Positions 49,842-63,539 of a DNA stretch of 64,000 nucleotides are shown here, piece by piece (within the stretch, counting starts at the first letter, position 1; each line of letters opens with the position of its first letter). Location of the stretch: the NCBI GenBank assembly GCA_012295275.1, contig CM022670.1:19845698-19909697 (forward strand), in the 5' to 3' direction. Origin of the DNA: Chrysomallon squamiferum. Lineage: Eukaryota; Mollusca; Gastropoda; Neomphalida; Peltospiridae. The notes below the pieces were generated by a model. The model saw nothing but the letters and a program-made list of their open reading frames with translations, was not told the origin of the DNA and did not search any database. The position numbers and the translations under genes are program-made.

Positions 49842-50943
49842 TCTTCGTCAGCTAAGATTATTTTATGGGGAAAAAATATATCGTACAGAGAAATCCTATA
49901 CAAATTCTATACCAAGAAAATTTAGTCTTAGGTTTATATTTGACTTAGAGAAACGGGGATCGATCCAAAGACCATTCAGCAACCAAAATATTCGCTTTCA
50001 GCTACATTAAGACTACATCCTAATATCTTCAAGTGATGAATAACACAAAGTGACACCATAAGATTGTACTGAAATTGAGACATGAACCAACTAATTGACT
50101 AACCAACCGTTAAAGCTTTAACATCTTAACATCAAGTCGGTATTAGCTACAACTGCAGTGTAAAAACAATTAGCGAGATAATGGTATAGTTTGTAACCGT
50201 GGATGAACACAACAGAAACGTTAGTCTAACACAGGGGAAATGAATAATCAGAACGAATAATGAGAAACATCTAGCAATTTCAGAGGATTAGTGCTTTTAC
50301 CAATGATGGTCATCAAGAAGAAAAATTTGTAAACGATACACTCTCTTTGTTGTATTTGCTTCTCAGGAGGACTCATATGCATTTGCCCTCGGACCAAACT
50401 GACTGGGATAATATGAACTCTCACTCGTGTTAACATGGTGAACTGTCAAGTTCTATCCGTTACTTCGTACGAGTGAAGTTGCCTTTTAAGATAATATTTA
50501 AGACATCTTGTGCAGCATTCATTATTTTTTTGTATTATTTTATCTCACTTGTTGTTATCTGAAGCGTAAAGTTTGGTAAGTTACCAGTTACAAACATGCT
50601 AAGCGGCCAAACATTCTCAATCATCGACTGATATCGATTTCCACTCTCCCAACAGCGGCGCGGCATTCTTTAGTTTTCATTCGTTGTGAAGTTTCTACAG
50701 TGTCGAGAGTTCGTTAACCGTTACCATTATACCTACAGCGAAAGCCAAGACTTTGATTTTATTTCAGAATTATCACCAAATACAGTTTTATCTGCGATAA
50801 TTTTAAATTTATAAAATAGAATAATCTATCAGAAAAATTACTATTAAGATATAAATTGAACCAAAACAAGCAAAGATGTATGCTTATTACACTTAAGTGT
50901 TGATTGTTATAATACAAAGCCAAAATAAGAAACATCAGTTACG
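49842..50943 (+). promoter_or_regulatory. Presumed 5' flank and 5' UTR of the GPCR gene
   Basis: Complex sequence free of microsatellites directly upstream of the GPCR start. It includes a CG-containing patch (CAGCGGCGCGGC at about 50653). The in-frame TAA at 50926-50928 lies just before the first ATG. The ORF at 49726-50010 arises from the poly(G) region and is not supported. Confidence 0.4.
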
Positions 50944-51369
50944 ATGTCGATGGCACCTGAGGGTGTCAGTGGCACCGACTTTTACATGGAATGGATAAAT
51001 TCAACAGTTACTACGACATCACCAGAGCTACTTAACAATTCTACAGTTAGTAATAATTTAACACAAACGTCTCCTACTCAGAATAAAATTACAACTTACT
51101 CTACGGTGACCGAAAGTTTTATGTCATATGATGCCAACAGTACGGATTACTATTATAACTACGATGAATCTGTCAGCTCACTCCCGTTAGACGAGCTTTT
51201 GCCAAATGCCATGGTCTACGGCACGACGTTCTTGCTGGGACTCATCGGCAACATCCTCGTCATCGTCTCCGTCGCTCGGTTCAAGAGGATGCAGAATGTC
51301 ACCAACATTTTCTTGCTCAGTCTGGCCACAGCTGATCTTCTTCTTGTGCTTATTTGTGTCCCTGTCAAG
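50944..51369 (+). CDS. Rhodopsin-type (class A) GPCR, first coding exon, probable neuropeptide receptor
   Basis: Encodes 142 residues and ends in a phase-0 GT donor (CCTGTCAAG, then GTAAGA) directly after TM2. The extracellular tail (1-87) has four N-glycosylation sequons (Asn19, Asn32, Asn38, Asn65) and a Tyr/Asp cluster STDYYYNYDES suited to tyrosine sulfation. TM1 is about 88-111 with Asn103 at position 1.50 (IGNILVIVSV). The first intracellular loop is ARFKRMQNVTN. TM2 is about 121-140 with Asp131 at 2.50 (LSLATADLLLVLICVP). NxFLLSLA.AD is typical of peptide receptors such as the cholecystokinin-like group, but the subfamily cannot be settled from two helices. TM3 to TM7 are not in view, so the gene is partial here. 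An in-frame upstream stop supports the start. Confidence 0.88.
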
Positions 51370-51768
51370 GTAAGATTTTTGCTGTTGTTTGTTTATGTGT
51401 ATAATGTGACCGAAAGGACCTGAAGAATTTTATTTACTCACATTACTTGTTAAAGGTTGTGTGTACGCTCCTCTCCATGACATTACAATTTTTTTTTCTT
51501 TCCTCAAGGATATAATTTTCTATGCCAATGGTTGGATGCTATAAAGAACAACTTTTTTGCAGAGCTGAAATTTTCCATTTTTACAGTGGTTTAAACTGTC
51601 ATACTTATCTTGTTAGACCCTGATTTGAGGAAGTCACTGTAAATCAAGATGTCCGAATCAGTTGTCCATTGAATGTCAGTGTACTCACTTTCCTATATGT
51701 TGCGAATTGTTCCATTTGTTTGTTTGTTCAGTTTGAGATTAAATTATGACTGCAATGAAATTTTCTGG

Positions 51769-51850
51769 TTAGAGACAAACAGAGAGACAGACACAGAGAC
51801 AGAGAGAGAAAGATACAGGGAGTGAGACACAGAGAGAGATAGAGATTGAA
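51769..51850 (+). repeat. (GA)/(GACA)-rich imperfect repeat
   Basis: Purine-rich GAGACAGA-like imperfect repeats inside the GPCR intron. Confidence 0.8.
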
Positions 51851-52909
51851 TCAAATTATCCAATTATAAACATTTAATTCAGTGTATGCGACGAAATCCA
51901 GAAAATATTATAATCAAAAATAAATTTTTTCAACGACTAAGCACCATAATTTAAACAAACAAAGGAACGTCAAATTAAATTTATGATATAATTAGCAGAC
52001 CCCCAAACATAATGAGTTTAAAATAAGAAACCTATTCCTGCCTTTTAACGGATTACTATCGTTAAGTAGAAGTAAAAATGTTCTACATTTACCATCCTTT
52101 TGTTAGAAAAACTAATATCAGGCCTTTGATGCCTCAGATGTGTTGAACTGGTTGGAATGGGAAACATCTCAAAGCACATACCAAGAAAAATAAATCGTTA
52201 AACTCGTTCAACGTTCTGTCCTGAGGTTGATATCTTTCCTCATTATAATTATATTCAAAGATGAACTCGGAATGATATGGGGAAAAGATAAATAGCTTAA
52301 ATTACACAGGATTCATAAAAAATATTGTTGTTAAAGAAACAGCTATTTTTTTACCAAATTAGCTGCCTTGGATGAACTGCGGTCTATATCATTATTAGCA
52401 GCATAAAATTATGCAAAATACTCTTTGCTAGAGAAAATCAGATAGATCGTGAAATTTCTTATGAAAGGAGTAGTCCGGTAGAAAGAAAAGACAGACAGAA
52501 AACGGATGAATGAATGGATATACGAAAGGATGTATAAATAAATAAATAAATAAAAATAAGTAAAAAAAAATCCAAATAATCTAAGAAAATATACGGGGAA
52601 CATAAAAACAGAAGACAAAATGAAGCATTAAAAGCGACTAATAAAAAGCAAGAAACAAGCAAATAATTAGACTATTATCACAATCCTTTTAACTTTAAAG
52701 AAGGATGAAATCAGAGCCACACCACAAAGAGTTCTAATCATTAGTATCTATTATTCGTCTACTTTAGATGTAAGTCAAAGCAAATGAAAACCTAATTTAT
52801 TTGATGAAGATAATATAGTGTTACTGTTAACACGTGCTTTTTGTCTTTTGTAACGTGATATATACTGGAAAAAAATAAATCGATGATGAGATATCTGATA
52901 AAGAATTTT

Positions 52910-53035
52910 GTGTGTGTATGTTTATGTGTGTGTGTGTGTGTATATATATATATGTGTGTGTGTGTAATTTGAATATCGGATTTACGAATAATACTATTAT
53001 AATAATATATACAAACCATACATACATACATACTT

Positions 53036-53070
<35 letters not shown>
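52910..53070. repeat. (TG)n, (TA)n and (CATA)n cluster
   Basis: (TG)n at 52926-52964 interrupted by TATATA, (CATA)n near 53020, then (AT)n at 53041-53069. The ORFs on both strands here are translations of these repeats. Confidence 0.9.
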
Positions 53071-53074
<4 letters not shown>

Positions 53075-53404
53075 TTAGGTGTGTATACGTGTAATATACA
53101 AACATTTAAGAAAAATGTAAGAACAATCTACTTAGTCAAGTATGGTTATAGAAGATATCGATTACACTGAGTCTTAGTTTTACGCGTCTTTTTTCATTAT
53201 GTACTGATTTTTATAGGAAAGTAGCTCATTTATATTTGTAATTGTACAGTTTATTTTTTCTTTTAGATGTAACATATCTCAAATTAAAGAAATGATTTTC
53301 ACAAATGTTTGTAGACGATCATATTCACATTATTGAACATTTCATTAACCAATAAATATATCTATTCCACTTTGGTGATATCCTTTATATATTAAACAAC
53401 GTCC

Positions 53405-53510
<106 letters not shown>

Positions 53511-54325
53511 TATTTCTAGGCATTTTCTCAGTAATTCGGTCTCTCAGTACTCTTTACCATTTTATTTCGCTCTCCAGTTTTTATTAATTTTCTGTAGTTA
53601 GATGAACTTGCACTGACTGAATGTTATTTATTATAATCATACGTACATAAATATCTAATATATACCGCGGTGTTACCGCCCAGTTCTACTTCCAGTGCAT
53701 TACTTGTCTTGATTCTGTGATTAATGACAATCTTCTAGGATACAGTTGTTCAGTGTCTGTCTTTAACTCTATAAAGCTATATATACACTGCAAAGTACAT
53801 TTCTTTTCTGACTTTATCTATTATTTATGTAACTAATAGGCATCACTAGAAATAACATTAAGGTTTTCATTTCCTTGCTTGTGAAATACTCTAATACTCT
53901 GTTTTGATTAGGGAATCGATACGTTTACAAATTCTTTGATCTCTGTTTTGTTACAGCGTTAAAAGCAAATTAATCTGTCTGTACGGTAACAAATTAAGAG
54001 ATATGAACATAATGAAAATGAAAATTACCCAAACAAATAACTAATTTAAAGATTTTTTGGCACAATATGCGAGTTACGAAACAACATTTTATTCAGATTT
54101 CTAAAAGAGCAAAAACTAGACAATACAAATTATAGTCAAAATATGACAGGTATATTTTGTTCAGTACAGTAACCGACTGAAAGGTTTCTTAATACAAAGT
54201 TGATTAGAGTTCGAAAACTGCGCAATATTGCACACTGACAGTGTGATCTATGATAAATTGTAACTTTTGTTGTACTAAGAAGTGGTTTAAATATTTTATG
54301 TACACTTCCAGAAGTAATGTTTGTT

Positions 54326-54348
54326 TATTTTTTATTTATTTATTTTTT

Positions 54349-54391
<43 letters not shown>

Positions 54392-54450
54392 TTTTTTTAT
54401 TTATTTATTTATTTATTATTATTGTTTTTATTATTATTATTATTATTTAA
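54326..54450 (+). repeat. (TTTA)n then (ATT)n microsatellite
   Basis: About 80 bases of TTTA units with T-run interruptions, followed by ATT units. It encodes an artefactual Phe/Ile/Tyr repeat. Confidence 0.93.
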
Positions 54451-55147
54451 TCTTAATTAATAACGAAGGATAAGATTAGTTTAAAAATAATTATAATTAA
54501 TACTAGTGCGCCTCGAAAGCTACAAGGTCACGACTCCATTTGTGAAGAATCTTTCGCAAACGCTTTATTTTATTACGTGAGTTTATATGTTGCTCAGAAT
54601 AATGAAATACTGAATTTGAAGCATAAACTATTTTTTATCTGATCATTTATTCGTACAACCACAAGTACATTTTCATTTAAAATGTGGTAGATTTTCAATA
54701 AGTGTTTGCCTTTTCTGATTCTCTATTCAGATTTTCTTTCAAAACTGCTGTAAAATTCGAAATCAGTCGAGTTTTGTCAAACTATAATAATAATCATATA
54801 ATCATTTGTCACGTTAATGCAGGCGAATTTAATCATAGATAGCCAGGCGATGTTCGTAGAAGCAGAGATTTATAATCGTAATAAAATTATTTTTTGCTTT
54901 GGTCTTGAAGCTTGTGGCTGATAAAAATGTTCCATTATGACTGATCATCTTGATCTGGGGTAGGAGAAATCGATTTCGCGAAACACGTAAATTTATTGAT
55001 AAAATGTTTAGTAGATTCAGAATTTAAATTAATGGTTAATTTTTTTTTTTTCTAGTGCAAAACTATAACGTTTATTTTATAAATTATTATTATTATTATG
55101 TTTAATTTTCTTTCTTTCTTTCTTCATTTATTATTGTTGCTGTTGAT

Positions 55148-55178
55148 AATAATAATAATAATAATAATAATAATCTAA

Positions 55179-55195
<17 letters not shown>
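55148..55195. repeat. (AAT)9-CTA-(ATT)6 palindrome
   Basis: (AAT)9 at 55148-55174, a CTA spacer and (ATT)6 at 55178-55195. The two runs are complementary and can fold into an 18-bp hairpin with a three-base loop. (TTTA)n follows to about 55226. Confidence 0.92.
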
Positions 55196-55225
<30 letters not shown>

Positions 55226-56164
55226 TTAATCATTTATTATAAACTAAGGTTGTTTGCTAGCGAAAAACAGTATGGTTATTCATAAAGCCTTCTATGTGAA
55301 TTATTGAAACATTTCACTTTTCTATCGTCACTTCTTGAGACAGCGATTATGAAGACCTGTCACTGTGTTCATATATATGATTTGTCTACATTTATACATT
55401 CATTATTTCATTCATTTAAACAAGTTTATATCTTTGTATGCAAGTACTGCAGTAAACATAATTATTGTTTATCTGTGTATGTCTACTTCAGTGTGATTTG
55501 TGTAATTGTCTCTGTGTAATTACGTGTACGTTTATTTATGTGACAGATGAGAATATTGTTGTGTGAGTATCTTACAAATACATCCGATCCTGGATAAAAC
55601 AACTAGTTATTCTGACGTGAATCTTGGTGAAAATATTAACCCTTTCTTTTAATTTTTTTAATATAATTCTGGATAAGATAATTAGTTATTTTGAGGATTC
55701 TTTAAAATCTTTATGAACTATTAAACCCTTTCTATTAAATTTACAAATACTCCTGATTCTGGGTAAGACAGTTAGTTATTTTGACATTTTTTTTAAAATC
55801 TTGCTGAACTATTAATAAATTTAGCAGTTCTGATTTAGTGAAGGAACATGACGAAGGAACTGAATTATTTTTTAATACCTTTCTGCCACCATTACGGCAT
55901 TTATTCCAGTGCCTCAAAAATCTCATAAATAAAAGCAGAGGCTGATCGAGAAAAGAGAGGATATATTGAGGTAAAAGTGAATAACTTTCAGTACGTTTAA
56001 TTATAAAGACAACTGAATTTTACTTTAACGTAATGAAAACTCTGTTTGATTCATATCAAAATTTTAACTGAGTGAAAAGGAAGATAATTTATTTATTTGT
56101 TATTTTTAATTTAAATAATTTTTGTATATCTATGTAAATAATATGAATATTTTTGCTTTTGAAT

Positions 56165-56188
56165 TATGAATAATATTTTAAGGACTGT

Positions 56189-56219
<31 letters not shown>

Positions 56220-56225
56220 TTATTT
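56165..56225 (+). repeat. (TTTA)n microsatellite
   Basis: About 13 TTTA/ATTT units in the GPCR intron. Confidence 0.9.
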
Positions 56226-56571
56226 GTGAGTTTGTTCTGTAGTTCATATTGTTTTTGCTGTTACTGTCTTGACGTTATTGCTCTTACAGATTGAGGACCC
56301 TTGCCCAACATTCCTTACAATTTTCGAATTTTTATGCATATAAAAACAGCATTTTGTTCACAAAATTATCAAAAATATTAATTTAAAAATCCTCCAGATT
56401 ATCTGTGTAAACTGTATATGAAAAATAAACAGATTACATATTTAGACGTAGATTCTATTCTCATGCTATTTCCTTATGTTCCAAAATCCGAAACACTTCC
56501 GGTCCGAAGGATTTCGGAAAAAGGATTCTCAAGCTATACTACTTTTATTATTATTAATAATATATAATTCA

Positions 56572-56572
<1 letters not shown>

Positions 56573-56628
<56 letters not shown>

Positions 56629-56648
56629 GTCATTGTTGTTGTTGTTGT
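56573..56648. repeat. (AAT)n followed by (GTT)n
   Basis: About 19 AAT units at 56573-56629, then five GTT units. Confidence 0.95.
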
Positions 56649-58049
56649 CTGAGAATTTAAAAAAAAAGAAAGAAACTAAACTATTTTATTCTAGATTTTA
56701 TATTTTAAATATATTTCCTTTATTTTTTTATTATTATTTTTTTTTTTTTTATTTACCTTGTATTTGTATGTTTATTTGATCATTCATTCTAAGAATATAA
56801 CTGCAGCACAATGCGAAAATGAAGTAACCAAACTTTTCAGCACAAATTAACCTGAAATTGGTTTGAATTGGACATTATGTAAATTTGGCCGAACGCAATC
56901 AGTTTATTTTAACTGAGAAAATAGAATAAATTGTTTTAGGTGCACACGACCTTGTCGCCGTAAATAAAATGCAAATACAACCAGTGCTAGGGATATTGGT
57001 CTAAGCCACGAAACACAGAAATAAGCTTTTTGTTCTCTTTTCACTTTACACAGCCAATAAGGCCACTTAGCTGTCAAAACCAGAAGCGTTATCAGCTGGC
57101 TTCGTTCCGCCAAAAAGCCTGACTTTCTTATTTTATCACGATGACCATGAATTTATAGTTTTTCTTAATTTTCATCTTTACTTCCGTGTGTTTTTCACAA
57201 GCTTTCTTTGTTTTTCTCTCTTTTTAATTTTTTTTATATCATTCATTCATTCATTTTTTTTCCCTGTTACATTTCGTTCTTTCTTTCTCGACCTTTCTCG
57301 TTCCTTGCTCCTTTGTCTTCTTTTTTTTTTGGTCTTTTTTTAAATCTACTTATACAGACGTTCTTATTGAAAAGTCTTCTTTTCTTTTTTTTTTCTTTTT
57401 CTTTTTAAAATACGTTTTACAAATTTACTAACAAAATAAATTACTTTAGTTTCTTAACCGTTCAAATTCAACACGAAACTGTCATTAAAACGTTCATCTA
57501 GGTTCTGAGCTGACACAAACACATTAATTGATTAAGAGGACCACCGCACTTTCAGCTTATCAAGTCATCAACGATAAATCACAAATCACGAAAACAGGAC
57601 CGCGAAGGTCAGTCATCGAGAAACAATTAAACAAAAAATTTTGTCGACTCACGAGGATAGCAACGTCGTCATTTATGAAAAAAAAAGGAGGTAAAGATGT
57701 AATAATTTCAATTCTTGCAGAAAAAGTAATCATTATAGATTTATTTTACTATTTTTTCGCTATAGACTTTAAGCTTGTCCAGACAGCTCTGTTGTTTACG
57801 CTTATGAACGGGAAACAACATCGTGAGAGATATTATTTAAATTCTGTTCAAAAGGAAGACTGTTTTAGAAGAGTCAGTGTTGTTACTATACCTATTGAGC
57901 TGACTGAACAGATATACCTCTACTAAGGTACAATCCGAACCTCTCTATATAATGTATATGCTGATATTGCAACTACAATGTCTAAATCTGGTTATTTTTG
58001 GGTTCATGATATTTTTATTTTTCTCTATCAGTCTGTTTATTTATATAAA

Positions 58050-58110
58050 ACACACACACACCCATGCACCTGTATATAAATAGGTTAGTACGTATGTAGG
58101 TGTGTATGTG

Positions 58111-58148
<38 letters not shown>

Positions 58149-58265
58149 AATACATGTATAAACATGCATATATAAATCCTTGCATGCATACATAAAATCA
58201 TATATATGTGTGTTCATATGTACGTGCATACTCATACATACACATACATGCATACTTATATATAT
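58050..58265. repeat. (CA)n/(TA)n and CATACA-rich cluster
   Basis: Mixed CA, TA and CATA(CATG) repeats. The Cys/Val/Tyr/His-rich ORFs on both strands are artefacts. Confidence 0.85.
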
Positions 58266-58679
58266 AATTATAGCTTTTATATTGATAATACTTCCATTTT
58301 TTTTTTCTAGGTAAGGTTCCTTTAAGCCTTCAACATTAACTCCATAAATCTTATTCCTAACTTGTCTTTATGTAGCTTTTATGTTCGCAGTTCTTTACTT
58401 CATAGCTCATTTGTTTAGACACATACAATTAGTAGAAATAAAAGCAAGGCAAGGTCGTCGGATCGAATCTACGATGACAAATCAAGAGTCTTTTATGAGC
58501 AATTATGTCCCGTTCTGCTACTAAGATATATCGATGACGACTTAAACGTTGACATAGTATAGATATTCGTCTTGATGGATAAAACTCTTATTGCAGATTT
58601 TATTATTTTTGCTGAAAAAAATCTCTAATGCTAAATCTGTAAAAGAAAATGCAGATGCTTATAACTTTATACGGATTCA

Positions 58680-58860
58680 CACGCATATTCAGACATGTGT
58701 GTATGTGTGTATATTTATACACATACACATACCACACAGCTTACATATATTATATACCTACACACATACATACTTACACACACAAACACACACACACACA
58801 CATATAGATACACATACATTATATAATACATACATACAAAAATATACACTTCACACATAG
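58680..58860. repeat. CACATA/(CA)n-rich cluster
   Basis: A second CA/CATA-rich block similar in composition to the one 600 bases upstream. Confidence 0.85.
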
Positions 58861-59399
58861 TCAAGAAACACGCTTTCGCGACACGGTGGACTACTCTTCC
58901 GACAGCTCCCGGATTTTCATTTATATTATTTCCCCATAGACAACAGTACAAACTATGATGAAGCACTAGAACACGTTTGTATGTCTTAATAATTATGTGT
59001 TGATGATTTCTGAATTGGCTGTTTTAATAATGATAATATGAAGAACAGCTATAATAATAATATCTTTTATTAGTGTTTGTAATATAAGAAAGAACAACAA
59101 AAGCACTGATAAACCCCAAACATATTCCAATTTGTCAGTTTATCTATTTTTGTAATAATGAAAACTTCTGGAAAGCAGAAGAAAAAACACACCATCTATA
59201 TTGCAAATAACTTTGTTATGAGAAGGCCGCCAGTAATTACTTATTTCTAAATAACTTCACGTAATCTCCTGTTATATCTGTAACAGGTACATGAACAAGA
59301 TAACAATATTCTGACTTTTTCTGTGCAAGTCACTTTAAAAGTACCTACGTTATAAACAGATTACCTATTCCTTTTCTTATTCTCAGCTTTATCCTGGCG

Positions 59400-59595
<196 letters not shown>

Positions 59596-59839
59596 TGCGC
59601 ATATATTTCTCTGTCCATAAAATCGATTATTATTAGTATTAGCAGCACTAGTAGTAGTAGTGGTAGTATTAGTAGTAATAGTAGTAATTGTTCTTGTTGA
59701 AGAGTTTTCCGCGATTTTTATTTGGCGAATATTCAACGAAAGTCTTTTCTAATAAATTTCGGTACTTCAAAATATTTTTGAAACCAACGTACACAGATGA
59801 CAGAAGTTACTAAAGTCGACTTATGTGCATAGAAAAAAT

Positions 59840-60180
59840 AATTTAATTTTGGCGTGAATCGAATTTCGTTCCCATTACAAAACATCTGCAATTTGCAGTA
59901 ATCAGTCTGAATTTAACATCCGCACTCATTGCCCTGCAGATTCTTCTCCATTTTGAGATCGTAAAGAAAACAGCCATGTCTAAATGAATGACGTTGAACA
60001 AATAGGTCAAATAACCATAAAGAAGAACGACATTTCCAGCATCGCCGTGGGGGCTGCTGCTGCGTCGTACACACAATAATGTTGCTAACAGCACCATCGT
60101 AGTTCCTCCGTTTCCGTAAAACTGTAACTTGAGCACGCAACATCTCTAAAAGTCTTCCTGGCAAATTCCCCAAGTACGTC
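59840..60180. other. Higher-GC island in the GPCR intron
   Basis: About 340 bases of complex sequence with many CG dinucleotides. Two overlapping minus-strand ORFs (97 and 86 codons) cover it but show no known domain. Candidate enhancer or a small unrecognised gene; the composition clearly differs from the flanks. Confidence 0.35.
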
Positions 60181-62273
60181 TGTTCATCATAACTAGAGCA
60201 TAGTTCCAGTTTCGATTAATATCCTATTAGCTGTTATTCAGATGTGAATATTAGTGTGCATATTAAGTTTTGAAAAGCCAGTGGAAGCTAAGATGAAAAA
60301 TAAAATGATTTTATTTAAAGTGTCACTAAGTAGTATTGCAAAATAAAAGGCTCCCAAAACTTTTTACCAAAAATAATTTTTGCATAGACAATGAATGCAT
60401 GAAGGTATGTTTGTGCATACCGTATGTTTGAACAGGTTGTATATGTGTATATATATAAACAAATTGTAGGTGCGAGCTTGCGAGTTTACCTCGGTTTTAT
60501 GATTCGGAATCAGTAAAGGCGAAAATTACACTGAAATAAACACAATATAAACACACTCATCTTTAGTTTATCCATTAAAATACTCTTTAATTAGTTTAAA
60601 TCGTCATAAAAGTGATCTAGGTTAAAACTTCCGAATTGTATTTTTGTCAACATTGCGACATTTCATGAGACATTAGCTTTATCATCGTGGCCAGTGGAAA
60701 GAATAAAACGTGATAAAATTACGGTAAAATTGGGAAGCCAGCTGTAAAACGCGTCCGCCAATTTACGTCTATTGTTCGGTGAAGAGAAACATGTCTACCG
60801 ATGAGAAACAAACAGTATTTGATGAAAGTCAGATTAGTAACATTATTGGAAATAACATTAAACATAATGGTTTCATACAGGTGTATTATCGTGCAGCAGG
60901 AAACGAGTAAATTTGTGAACATGGGTAATGAGCGTAGTCAAGAAGAGACATTTATTAATGGAACATGAAGCTGAGCTTAATGAGAACTATCAGCTATAGT
61001 GATAAAACTCTACATCTCAGAACTTACGTGTTCGTACATCCAATCTCTGTACCCTAAGCTAATTAAGGAAACGAAAAATCGTTAAATTATTGTTCGCTTC
61101 AACCACTTTCATACACGATAACATTACAACTGTCTTTGTAATATGAAATGTATTATCACTGTACATATGGTTGAATCTTTAGTGTGTAAGTAAACATGAT
61201 TATTATATACTGTAATACTTAACCATCTAACATGTTAACATTACAACTGCACTGAGACGCATCCACGACTTCTGAATAGAATGTCCAAGACATATATGCA
61301 TGAACCTTCAGTGGATGTATGCACCTGGCAGATTAGATGATAAAACGAAATCATAATGAAGTATTAGGCTTTTTACTTGAAGAACCCGCTTAAAGGGACG
61401 TAACTATTGAAGAAAGTATTTTTTGGTATGTTTCCTGATAATCTGACAGGAATACGAAAGCTAGAAAGATGTTTTTCTGTCGTTTTACCACTCGATTATC
61501 ATTTCTGACAGATAAACGATAAAAGTTCAGGGCAGGTTTAGTATCAGTTTACACATAATAGTATTTCCAGTCAAGTGAAAAGAAGCAGAAATATCGATAA
61601 TTATTATAACTTACACCGGATATGACAAGAGATAAACGTTCTAATTTTATTAAGACGAGTTTAGTATATTAAAAAGAATTTGTCAGATATATTTAGATCT
61701 AATGCATATTTTCGTAGCCATGATTATGCTGTCGAGTTTTAATAAACAACTAAAATGATTTTAGTAAACTCCAATCATTAATCGATTTATCATTTAAAAA
61801 GTAAACAAGTGGTCCATTGTCAGTTATTTCCAATAAAGCATTTAATAAATATTTTATGTTTGTTATTTAATTATTTGTTTATTTCGTTAGTTACTTACTT
61901 ACTTTGTTTGTTGTTGTTGTTTTTGTCTGTTTGTTTATTATAAAAACAACACAGGACTATCACCCATTTTTCTCTCTTTCGCATAGTTAGCAAAACTTTG
62001 TTGAATTCTTATATGAATTCTCACTGGGAAGATCAAAAGTTCATTTAGAAACATTTTGATAAACATCAGCTGTATTTATGTAACGTGTCTGTGTATTTAC
62101 TGTATAAATATTTAAAACGAACATACTGGACTGCTGTATTCTGAAAACCGTATGCAGATTACTTCAAGATTAGTTAATAGCGTATTTCCTTCTTCTTCAT
62201 CTTCTTAACTCCAAATTTGTCTTTTCTTTCTTATCTGTTCTCTTTTTTTCTTCTTCTTCTTCTTTTTTCCTGG

Positions 62274-62277
<4 letters not shown>

Positions 62278-62315
<38 letters not shown>

Positions 62316-62330
62316 ATATATATATATATG
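62278..62330 (+). repeat. (ATT)n and (AT)n microsatellite
   Basis: About 12 ATT units followed by (AT)n. Confidence 0.93.
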
Positions 62331-63539
62331 TCAAAAACATTTAAAAAAAAATTCTTATTACGAGAGGTTTTTATGCTTTTACTTTCTGATTATTTTAAAC
62401 TCTTTTTAGTATTGTATTCTTATAAAACTCGTGTATGCAGTCATTATTTTCAAAACATACAAAGTTTCAAAGTATAGATATATCAAGTTTACTTAGTTAA
62501 AAGACAAAGAACAAACAATGTCTGGACGGGATAATAAATCATAATTATCTTTCACCAAGTCTCGGATCAAGTTAATCAATATATGTCATTCAAACTGGGT
62601 CGCCGATGCTGAAGAATTAATTACAATACCTGTCATTTACCTGTTATTATTGTGATCCTGATTAAGGTTTTATTGTTGTTGTTTGTTTTGTTGTTTTTGC
62701 TAATGTGATTATTGCTATGACAATCATTATCTTTATTACTATTATTGTAAGGAATATTTCATATGCATCATTCCACAGATAGGATACAACATATCACGCC
62801 CTTCGTTACGCAGTCTGGGGAGAGTGCAATAACTAAGACGAGAAACAGCTTTGATCCAACGAGCCACAGCAACTTAAGTGCTACGTCCTGCTTCCGAGCG
62901 AATAAGAGAAATTCGTTTTGTGTTATAAAACTTTTCGAATATACACACTCACACACATTACAACCTGATACTCAGTCTCTTGATGGATTTTGTCACATGA
63001 TAATAATATTACGCAAATGAACGTATGGTTTAATGCAGTTTAAATGATGCCACGTCGCTTTCAATATGTTATTGCACACTGCATCCATTTATAAAGGCTA
63101 TATCTAGTGTAGGAATAAAGAGGCTTGGAACGATGGAAATTAAAACGGGTCTTCTCTAATTATAAGCAAACATTTTAATCCTTTGAGGTTTTTTATTTGT
63201 TTGTTTATGCTGTTTTGTTTTGTTTGTTTTATCTGTATGTATGTTTTCTTTTTCCCATTACTGGCAATAACAAACAATGATAATAAAATAATAATGTCAT
63301 TTTGATGAATGCATGATGTCATTTTCAACTTTTTAATGGTATCAGTAATATGTAAACTTGATGAGAAGTCTGGGTAGATTTACTGTGTTATTGAAAGCTA
63401 TTTATCATTCTCATATTAAGTGAGACCTTTCAAATTAATCGAAACTAAGGCAAGTTAACATGGAACTGTCTGTCTGTATCTTTTATCATGTGTGTCTCTT
63501 TGGCTGAACTCACCTCAAATATACCAAATATAAGATCTG

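Noticed and set aside
57528-57926. 132-codon open frame on the plus strand
   Set aside because: It begins at TTG rather than ATG, shows no domain, signal or compositional support, and lacks splice signals that would make it an exon of the GPCR gene.
58440-58500. tRNA-like GGATCGAATCTACGA word
   Set aside because: It resembles a T-loop, but no acceptor stem, A-box or anticodon arm could be assembled around it.
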